Of a stretch of DNA of 64,000 nt, positions 12,478 to 20,333 are shown piece after piece. The position numbers and the translations under genes were made by a program. Every line of letters begins with the position of its first letter. The first letter of the stretch is position 1. A model generated the notes under the pieces. The model saw only the letters and a program-made list of their open reading frames with translations, was not told where the DNA came from and did no database searches. The stretch lies in contig SKCR01032781.1 in the NCBI GenBank assembly GCA_019454045.1, positions 1 to 64,000 of the forward strand. The letters run 5' to 3'. The DNA is from Zanthoxylum bungeanum. Lineage: Eukaryota; Streptophyta; Magnoliopsida; Sapindales; Rutaceae.

Positions 12478-13791
12478 TGACCGGCGTAAACACACACGTA
12501 TAACGCAAGCGCACGTTTCGTTCAAGTAGTATAAAAATATCGATCCCACGGAGGACTTAATATCTAAACTATTAATTTTATGAGGTCAAATGATTACTAG
12601 AATCTAACAGGGTTGATTGATTTGAAATGGTGACGATTCTAAATTTAAAAAAACAAGTAATAAAATTGTCGAAAATAGGTTTTAAGAAAATTCAAATTTA
12701 AAAACTATCTAGGGTTGTGATTTCTTCCAATATCATTTTATAGATGAAGTGGTTATCTTAAAGTTGGGTAACATATTGATTTATTAACCTGGAACACTAA
12801 ATTATGTGTAAGCCTCTGTAGATGGTCAGACAAAATACCCAGTTTAACCCAATTGAACCATATGTCTATGTCAACCAAATTATCTGGATTCATTAAGTTT
12901 AAGTTTCAATTATGGCTACCCCCGCCCGACAGGTATATTCCTATCCTGTAAGGAAATCTATTAAAGGGTTATTTATCCTCAAGGAAGATCGTGGGCTATT
13001 GAATCTAAGGCTAAAACCTAAAATCCCTATGTCTAGTTCATTTTAGATTTACCAGATCAATTTTATTAAAGGCCAGTTAATGAAAAAGTCATCACAACCC
13101 CAGATAACTAATTTAGTTACAACACATAACTAGGGCTAGTAAAAACTTGAAAATAAAATACATAAAGTAAAAATGTGGTAAAGTAAATACTGAAAAGTAA
13201 ATTACAATAAAATAAAATGCTAAGGTAAAAGGAATTACTTTTACTACTAATTTAGATATCTCCCATAATATAATATATAAACTTGTGATAACATTACCAA
13301 CCAGCCATATAGGCGGTATCCTGATTAAGTCAAATTAAGTCCAACCAGCCATTCAGGCGGTAATATTTGTCCATAAACCAGCCATAAAGGCGGAACCAAA
13401 ATTAAATTACCAACCGACCAATCTGGCGGTATCCTTGATTAGTCAGGTTTAAACCAGATTAAAATTAAATTACCAACCGACCAATATAGCGGTATCCTTT
13501 TTAAGTCAAATTTTAAATAGTGAATATATTATTTTTAAGGGAGATTAATCTAAATAGCAATAGTAAAAGAATTACCTTTCACCCTAGCTGAGGAAGTTAC
13601 CTCCTCATGGTAAATAGTAAAAACTGTAAAAAGTAAAAAACAAGTAAATTACTATTATTACAAAACGTAATTAAAATTAATTATAAAACTAAAAAAACTA
13701 AAAATTAAAAAGAAAGTAGAGAGAGAAACTCTCTCTTTACATCAAAGAGATGAGAGAGAGTGGTACAACAAAAACTGAAATCTCGAGCTCA

Positions 13792-13798
13792 ATTTATA
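13792..13798 (-). promoter_or_regulatory. Putative TATA box of the 3' LTR
   Basis: On the minus strand, CCTATAAATTGAGCTC lies about 820 bp into the LTR, just downstream of the ACGT-core motif array and upstream of a CT/GA-rich stretch. This fits a U3 promoter with transcription starting some 25-35 bp further on. The right LTR has the same arrangement at 32154-32160. Inferred from sequence and position only. Confidence 0.5.
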
Positions 13799-13864
13799 GG
13801 CCTCGGTAGGCTTCCAGCGTCGCGACGCCAGGGCCTTTGGCGTCGCTACGCCAGCTTCTGTCGA

Positions 13865-14360
13865 CGTGGCACGCTCTGGTTCGTCGATTTGCAGATTCTG
13901 GATAAGCTGATAAGATGACACGTGGCGAGGTGGTTGGGCTTCAATTATTGTGACATGTGGCGGCTTCTGATTGGTCGATGAGATTCATATCCGCCACATG
14001 TCAGATAAGGATTAGATACTCAATGATTGATGCTGACGTGGCGGTGACGTGGCGATGACGTGGCGACACGTGGGAAATAGACAGTCGGCACCGTAGGATT
14101 GCGACACGTGGCACTTCCTGATTGGTTTGATGATGACGTGGCAGTGAGGTGGCAGTTTGACTTGGTCAACCGTGTGATGTGGCTGATGACGTGGCAATGA
14201 CGTGGAGTGACACGTGGCACACGTGGCGATGATGACTGTCGGCACCGTAGGATGCTGACACGTGGCACGGCGCATGTTAGCAGATCGACTGTGATGGTGA
14301 CACGTGGCACGACGCACATTAGCAAAGTCAAACTTTTCTTAGATTCTGACACGTGGACCC
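13865..14360 (-). promoter_or_regulatory. ACGT-core (G-box-like) motif array in U3
   Basis: More than ten copies of ACGTGG, many in the form GACACGTGGC, occur within about 500 bp. They are interspersed with TCGGCACCGTAGGAT and GATGACGTGGC blocks. CACGTG is the plant G-box and ACGTGGC resembles the ABRE core, both bound by bZIP or bHLH factors. The array lies upstream of the TATA box in both LTRs, with different unit numbers, so it may act as a repeated enhancer. Confidence 0.6.
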
Positions 14361-14617
14361 GGTGCACGTTAGCACTGTTCGGCGCATTTTAGGCGTCGCG
14401 ACGCTGAAGGTCCTGGCGTCACGACGCGGGAATTTACCGAATTGCCGTTTTCGTCCAATTTTCACTGTTTTGGCCCAAATCACCTCCAAAATGTCCTGAA
14501 ACTTTATTTATCTATAAAATAACACAAAACACATCAAAATATTCACAAAACTCAAGAAACTATTACAAAATATTCGGTTAAATGAGTGGGAAATAGTGAT
14601 AGATTTACCACTCATCA

Positions 14618-14632
14618 CACCCCTAAACCTAA
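14618..14632 (-). promoter_or_regulatory. Polypurine tract of the Athila-like element
   Basis: On the minus strand, TTAGGTTTAGGGGTG abuts the 3' LTR start TGATGAGTGG. The preceding GCTCGAGGACTAGCAAAATG is also typical of the region just before gypsy 3' LTRs in plants. It primes plus-strand DNA synthesis. Confidence 0.75.
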
Positions 14633-15958
14633 CATTTTGCTAGTCCTCGAGCAAAACATAGAGTAAAATATCATAAATAAATTAACTAAGCCACTTTCGT
14701 AGGGATCACGGTTGCATTTAGCGTATGCAACAAGCCTTTAAACCCCTAGGTATCCATAGTGGACGAGTTGTAGTCTCGTGAGGGTTTACAGCAATGATAC
14801 CCACAAACATTTTACAAAAGTAAACAGGTAATAAAACTAATGCACACAAAAGCAAAAAGACAAGCGAAAAGAGAATAAAGAAGTTAGTGACTAATCAGGT
14901 GAAACTTCTACTCCAAGTTACTAGTTGTTTTGTTTCATTCTAAATTACTGAATAAGTAAATTCCCGATTATTTTTACCATTCTCCATATACACAGCCAAC
15001 ATAATATTAAACAACTCATTTTTGCCCACAACAGTCATAAGTGCATTGATAAGAGAGTAATATTTTTGTCCTAAAGTTTTATCAGAATTCACACCTTTTT
15101 GCAGCAATGGAATAATTTTTCAGATTTTTCAGATTTTTTTCTTTGATTTTGTTTTCTATTTTTTATTTATATACAATACTTTCCGTCTATGTCGCGAGTG
15201 TTGGGTCGGTGGCTCCCAAACCAGTTGGCTTTAGGGCACCAGGTGTTAAGACACCCCTACAGACTTAATTACTCAGACTTCAGATATATATATTTTTGCA
15301 GCATCTTTGATCCATGTAACGAGCTTTGGGCCAGTGACTCCCAAACCAGTTGGCTTTAGGGCACTAGGTGTTAAAACACCTTTACAGACTTAATAACTCG
15401 GATCTCAGATGTTTTTTTTTTTTTTTACTCCATTGCTTTTTGAGATGTTTCCTCCAATTAAACTAGAGCACTGAATATTACAAACTTTTCAATTTTAGCT
15501 CATGTCCGTATGTTACTATATATGTTGATAATATCTGTCAACTGAGCATATGAAGATCCATTTTAGTCTGTTTTAAGGAGAATTCACAATTTAAATAATT
15601 CAAAATGAAATAAACAAAAATTAACTTGTTTCGAAATAGGCTTGAGATACGTCTCAGGGGTGGAAACTCTTACTCAGCTATCTCTTACCAATTTCACCTT
15701 TTTAGTTAAAATAAAAACACAAAAACACAAAATATTTTTTGTAATTTTTGAAAAATTTCAATTTTTTTGTATTTTTCGAAAAATTTTGGACTAAAAATAA
15801 AAAAACACACAAACTAAAAACAAGGTATTGATCAACTAATTCCCTCCCCCAAACCTAAATGAGACATTGTCCCCAATGTCTTAAACAGTAAAAGGAGAGT
15901 TAAGAAGGTCGTACCTGGTTAGCTGAAATCTACAGGAAATTAAAGGTTAAGATCCAGA
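14633..15958 (-). other. 3' non-coding region of the Athila-like element
   Basis: About 1.3 kb between the LOG-like sequence and the polypurine tract, with no open frame of note. Positions 15200-15413 hold two imperfect direct repeats with a period of about 125 bp, both containing CTCCCAAACCAGTTGGCTTT and AGGTGTTAAxACACC. The stretch from about 15390 to 15958 reappears at 57793-58347 in front of the second LOG-like copy. T-rich runs occur at 15120-15170, 15408-15427 and 15735-15785. Confidence 0.7.
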
Positions 15959-16592
15959 TTACTGACGCCTCTTACCACGATCGTCCTCGGACCAATTTAT
16001 CTTTGAAAGGATAGGGTCAACTTGTGGTTCATAGGCTAAGAGTTGGTCAATTAGATCCGGAGCAGTTCTTGCAGTAAAGAGGAGTTCTTTCAAAGGTTTT
16101 GACACGAACCCATTTCTCCGAGCATCATCAAGAAACACACAAAGAAAATCATAAAATCCATCAACGTTGAGCAGTCCAAGCGGTTTCTGGTGTATGTTCA
16201 GGTTCGCCCAAGATAGAACTATAAAAATTTCCTCCAATGTACCCAAGCCACCTAGCAAAGCGATAAAAGCATCAGCACGGTTAATCATTTCTACCAAACG
16301 TTCAGACATACCTGGCACAATCAGTTCCTCTCCGTTTGATGGTTCAATAAGATTTGCCTCTGCCAAGGGTTTTGGGATGATTCCCAAAACGTGACTGCCT
16401 CATTCCTGTACAGCCTTTGAAACGATCCCCATAAGTCCAAGATTTCCTCCGCCATATATTAAGTGCATATCCTTACAGCTAAGACTCGACCCAATTCCTG
16501 TGCTACTTCTACGTATTGTGGTTTAGTTCCAACACTACTACCGTAAAACACACAGATGTTTTCAACTCGTCTTCTTGAAGTGGCTTCCATTT
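15959..16592 (-). pseudogene. LOG-like cytokinin riboside 5'-monophosphate phosphoribohydrolase, copy 1 (retroelement cargo, broken)
   Basis: LOG enzymes release active free-base cytokinin from cytokinin riboside 5'-monophosphate. The ATG at 16592 begins MEATSRRRVENICVFYGSS, the usual LOG N-terminus. Then come AQELGRVLA, a frameshift near 16465, the glycine-rich YGGGNLGLMG region in another frame, an in-frame TGA near 16407 (QE then GSHVLGIIPK), and an open C-terminal half from 16387. That half contains MSERLVEMI, LGGLGTLEE at the substrate-binding PGGxGTxxE site (Pro replaced by Leu), and QKPLGLLNVDGFYD. About 211 codons is near the family's usual length, and the coding run has no intron, unlike typical plant LOG genes. 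It lies in sense in the retroelement, 258 bp downstream of the 182-codon ORF. The assignment is firm; activity is unlikely given the frameshift and stop. Confidence 0.9.
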
Positions 16593-16850
16593 TTTTATGT
16601 ATTTCTTTCTCAACTCTGGATGCCTTCAAAAGTGCAATGACGGGCTGAATTTATAATACCTGAAAAGGGTGAGTAAAAATAGCACAAGTATCTTCCAGAG
16701 GACGATTAGTAGCGAATTAATATCGTGATAGTCAAAAAGGTCTGGATCATGTCGGAGAAAATTAAAAGAAAACAACAAAACAAATCACAATTATTAAGAA
16801 AAGACAAAGAGATATAATATTTACAAGAAAAGTAACGGCTTGATTGACGT

Positions 16851-17399
16851 TTATGCGTCAAGGACAAGCTTCCCATCCAATTTTCTTATAAATTGGCAAA
16901 CAGGGTCTTTTTGAGTCAGATTCCCGAGACTTAACAGTTGTCTTTCCTTTTGGAATTGTGCATATAACATGAGAATTTCATGATACACACATCCACTGGG
17001 ATGCGTCTCAAGAGTTTTAGATATGTCATCCAAAGACTCCTTACTCAAGCCATCCCTAATGAAGTTAATCTTATATTCGCGGTTATCGGATACCATTCCT
17101 AAAGAACGACAACGAGTATTACAAAATATGCGAGCACATTTATAACAAACACACATTCTTTTGGCTCTTCTCTTTTTAACATATGTGCTCTTTCCTAAGC
17201 CAGGCAGATGTGAAATAAAAGAGTCAGAAGACTCACCTGCCAATCGGACCCGTGCTTCAATTAACCAACAAATGTCAGTAGGAATACCTTTGATTGTCAG
17301 TAACCTCATCCGTTCCAAGCGAGCTTTGTAGACTTTAATTAGAGATTTTTGAGGGAGAGAAGGAAATTGCTTGTGAAGATTTGCGAGAGCTTCTTCCAT
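16851..17399 (-). CDS. Unknown 182-aa Cys/Lys-rich ORF in the Athila-like element
   Basis: I do not recognise this protein. It has an intact frame from ATG to stop in an otherwise badly broken element. It lies 138 bp downstream of the integrase C-terminal stop and 258 bp upstream of the LOG-like start, all in the same sense. The N-terminal 60 residues look helical (MEEALANLHKQFPSLP start, LIKVYKARLERMRLL). Around residues 96-102 is a basic KKRRAKR stretch that could be a nuclear signal. It is followed by a cysteine cluster C-x-C-x2-C-x4-C-x3-C (CVCYKCARIFCNTRC, about residues 104-118), possibly zinc-binding. The C-terminus is mixed, with no membrane span, so an env-type role is not supported. 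It could be an accessory ORF or a captured host fragment. Confidence 0.6.
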   Translation of the reverse strand: MEEALANLHKQFPSLPQKSLIKVYKARLERMRLLTIKGIPTDICWLIEARVRLAGESSDSFISHLPGLGKSTYVKKRRAKRMCVCYKCARIFCNTRCRSLGMVSDNREYKINFIRDGLSKESLDDISKTLETHPSGCVYHEILMLYAQFQKERQLLSLGNLTQKDPVCQFIRKLDGKLVLDA

Positions 17400-17537
17400 C
17401 TTGAAAAGACTAAACTCAAAAAATTAAACACACAAAAATATAAAACACACCAAATCACAATATATACAAAATTGCATGGGTTGCCTCCCTGCTAGCGCTA
17501 AGTTTAAATTCGTCAGCCAGACTTGACTTCTCGAACG

Positions 17538-17880
17538 TTAAGCTAGATCTGAAAGTGTAACACTTTCTTTTTGTCGCTCAAATGATTCTCCCCAGTAGTG
17601 CTTGACACGCTTGTTTTTAACCTTGAAAGTTTTGTTAGCGTCAGGATCATGTATCTCAACGGCTCTATTTGGTAAAAATTTGGTGATCACAAATGGACCT
17701 GACCACCGTGATTTTGGCTTCCATGGGAAGAATTTCACCCTTGATTTGTTTAACAGTACCTTCTGCCCTGGTTCCAGTTATATGCGCACTAACTTCTCAT
17801 CATGTATTTTCTTGCCCTTTTCTTTGTACAATTTGGCATCCTCAAAAGGCTGATTGTGAAATTCCTCCAATTCGTTGAGC
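17538..17880 (-). pseudogene. Gypsy integrase C-terminal region (isolated)
   Basis: The minus-strand frame 17738-17538 reads FFPWKPKSRWSGPFVITKF, then AVEIHDPDANKTFKVKNKRV and KHYWGE. This is the C-terminal DNA-binding part of plant Athila/gypsy integrases. Upstream in another frame are AKLYKEKARK-type residues, from the linker after the catalytic core. The HHCC and D,D-35-E core is missing, and protease-derived sequence lies only about 200 bp upstream. The last codons ESVTLSDLA end at a stop at 17538-17540. Confidence 0.82.
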
Positions 17881-18080
17881 TGGTGGAACTTTTTCCTTCT
17901 GTTGCTTGTAGTGCAAGAATTGGCTCCTTCAGTACAAATGACGCTTTATCTTTAGGCTCCACAAGGCAATTGACATGTTTTAAGTTGTCAGTAGAACTTT
18001 GCATTGCATTGGAGTTCTAAATGGTACTGTGTATCACATCGAGTTTGAAACATTCCTCTTTCTTTTCATCATCTGGGAAT
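17881..18080 (-). other. Deletion scar joining protease to integrase end
   Basis: About 200 bp with stops in all frames. It links a NVFKAM-type motif that follows gypsy proteases to the integrase C-terminal linker. In a complete element roughly 3 kb of RT, RNase H and integrase core would lie here. I could not place the exact breakpoint by eye. Confidence 0.55.
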
Positions 18081-18337
18081 TCATGGCCTTGAAAACATTG
18101 ATGTTACTTCTTGGTCCTGTACCCTCATGGTTAATTCTCCTTTTTGTACATCAATATGGTCGACCTGTAGCCAAGAATGGTCTCCCAATGATGATTGGCA
18201 AGTCTGCGTCTCCTCCATATCAAGGACAATAAAATCTGCTGGGAAAATGAAATTTGTCACCTTTGACCAGCACATCCTCAACTACGCCTCTTGGAAATAC
18301 GAGCGTTCTATTAGCAAGTGTAGTGAGACTGAAGTTG
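18081..18337 (-). pseudogene. Gypsy aspartic protease, C-terminal part
   Basis: Minus-strand frames read KVTNFIFPADFIVLDMEE (18281 frame), then IIIGRPFLATGR in a neighbouring frame, then DVQKGELTMRVQDQEVT. This is the flap and C-terminal half of the retropepsin-like protease of Athila-type gypsy elements. Two frameshifts break it. The N-terminal half is on the other side of Copia-B1, at 28766-29185. Confidence 0.82.
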
Positions 18338-18342
18338 GCATT
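18338..18342 (+). repeat. Target site duplication GCATT (left) of Copia-B1
   Basis: GCATT lies immediately before TGTTAGACATT at 18343 and is repeated at 28761-28765 immediately after GAAACCAACA. This is an exact 5-bp duplication, so Copia-B1 inserted into the Athila-like protease. Confidence 0.95.
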
Positions 18343-20317
18343 TGTTAGACATTATGTCCCATAGCGTCACTGTTTGTAAATGATATTGTATTATTGTACA
18401 AAATTAACTATGTGATAATGAAATTGCCTTTTGCCATTTTGTAAATATTATTTACTTTGATATATAAATGGCGAAAGTCCATATGATTAGTACTGGATTG
18501 AGATGATATGAGACAGTATCAATCCATAAAGGTTTAATCATTAAATATCCCTAGCCGTAGTATTATCGAGACTGGACATCGATAATGCGGAATAGACTAG
18601 TATTGCGCTTGTGCACGTTGTGAGGGCACAACGGCATAGTTCTCATATATTTAAGTATTGGATACTTATGCAAGTGCGATAGGAGGTTGTGTTTTACCGA
18701 TGGTACGGAAAACAGCTTCGCTCTGGATAGACCCCGCGGAATCCCATTGGTAGTATGTCTGCGTGTCTATGGGAGGCCGCATCAGGGTAGGTGTATATGG
18801 TCTTAACCTGAGACTTACATCGCTAGTACTTGCGACAATCGGTAAACTTTGGTTTTGGTGGTTGGGGACCTTAACCGGTTCTGTGTACACCTCTTCTGGG
18901 TTTATCGAGAATCGTAGTGTACTGGATGTGTGATGTCAAGATGGAAGTATCGCTTCAGACATATGGAGGTGATGATCACGCAGGACACAGAACTAGTACT
19001 CTATAAAAGGTTGCAACCGTCGGGACAATATGACCAGGTCAGGATTGTCCGATTTAAAGAGACTAGTTGCTTGATGTCCGATATATGTTTCGTACGGGGC
19101 AGACACATCTCCAGCCCCAGGCCTAGCATGTGATCATCCGATACTGGATCGATGTACGCAATACTACGGTATACTACGCTTGATATAGATCTTATATTCC
19201 TATAAGAATATTTCTGGAGAATTGGGTAGGCATGGCGCTTTGCTAGAAGCCAACCTTGTCTTGTGAATCGGTAAGAACGTAGTACGAGGTACGTGCGTGT
19301 TCGGATTATCCGACGACCGTATTTACTGCCAACATATCCGGAGATCTCTTGGGTCGCTTCCTGAAGATTCACCTATGATATTTGATTCGAACTTAATTAA
19401 TCTTGGATTAATTGCGGAGAAACTTTATCTCGGATAAAGTGCCTTATTTAGAGAGAGAGAACGATTAATTTGGAATTAATCGATAAAATTATTATATTCG
19501 ATATAATAATTGAAATTCGATTTCGACGCGAAATTAAAATTAGATTTTAATTCGGGCATACGAGTTAATTTAGAATTAATTCGTTAGCGACGTAAATAAT
19601 AATTTCGCTAGGAGCGATTATTTATTTAAATTCGATTTAATTAACGTCGCGACGCAAGTTCGGTATTTCGGAAATATCGAACCCGAACGCGTGAGTGGAC
19701 GTGGGCCCACTTTCATTTGGAAACGTGTGGGGCCCACATGACACATGTCATTATATGTATTATTTTATTGATAATGCATTGCATGGTGATAGTGTATAAT
19801 ACACTCAATGTTATGCATGGAATTTGAGTGTTTGACACTCTAAGCCTTTGCATGGCTTGTGTCATAGATTTATTATTATTTAATAAATATTATGGCATAA
19901 ATATAAATTGATTTTTGGTATCAAAAATCAATAGAACAAAAGAAATTTCTCTTCTCTCTCTCTTCATGACCGAAAACTGCATGCAGTTTTGGTCTTCATC
20001 TTCTTCAATTTGGTTGCCAAAAGCTTGAAGAAAGGGTGTTGTTTGGAACATCTTCTCACATGCAAGGCTAGCACCATCAAGGAATCAAAAGAGGTGATAG
20101 GGAAACCATCATAGAGCAAGGAATACACAAAGCTTGGAGCTTCCTACTTCTTGTCTTCCTTGGCCGAATCATCCAACCTTGGAGCTTCCATTTGGTTTGA
20201 TTTTTCTTCATCAACAAAGCATTGTAAGTATGATTCCGCCATACTTCATGTTTTATATATATTCTTTTGTATTTCATGTATGCTTAATCTTTCCTTGGGA
20301 CATATTAGAAACCAACA
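18343..20317 (+). repeat. 5' LTR of Copia-B1
   Basis: 1975 bp, TGTTAGACATTATG...GAAACCAACA. It is near-identical to 26785-28760; examples of differences are GTGTGATG versus GTGATG near 18930 and an extra AGAG near 19455. Frames on both strands of 67-123 codons in it are LTR sequence; the plus-strand one is broken here by the 2-bp indel. Confidence 0.94.
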
Positions 20318-20318
20318 A

Positions 20319-20333
20319 TGGTATCATGGAGCC
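20319..20333 (+). promoter_or_regulatory. Primer binding site, Copia-B1
   Basis: TGGTATCATGGAGCC, one base after the LTR. It matches the initiator tRNA-Met-type site over eight bases and then departs, exactly as in Copia-B2. Confidence 0.72.

Larger units (their letters stand above)
12478..14617 (-). repeat. 3' LTR of the Athila-like element
   Basis: 2140 bp with TG...CA ends. It aligns with 30750-32896 along its length but lacks an 82-bp block present in that copy (31363-31444), with AAAAG at both edges of the indel. It also carries extra G-box repeat units near 14212-14235 and 14313-14378. Scattered substitutions show this is not a very recent insertion. Internal features are five short GCC...GGC repeats (about 13295-13495), a TATA box and an ACGT-core array. 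Confidence 0.93.

Noticed and set aside
13295..13495. Possible CRISPR-like array of short palindromic repeats
   Set aside because: Only five diverged units with irregular spacing, within a plant retrotransposon LTR; no cas genes and eukaryotic context.
14012..14392. Open frames of 61-115 codons on both strands with RRATCHH-like repeats (also 32374-32802)
   Set aside because: They are the three-frame shadow of the repeated GACACGTGGC motif array in the LTR; composition explains them.
15959..16592. LOG-like sequence as a functional single-copy host gene
   Set aside because: A frameshift and an in-frame stop, lack of introns, location inside an LTR retroelement and a second copy with the same retroelement flank all argue for element-borne cargo.
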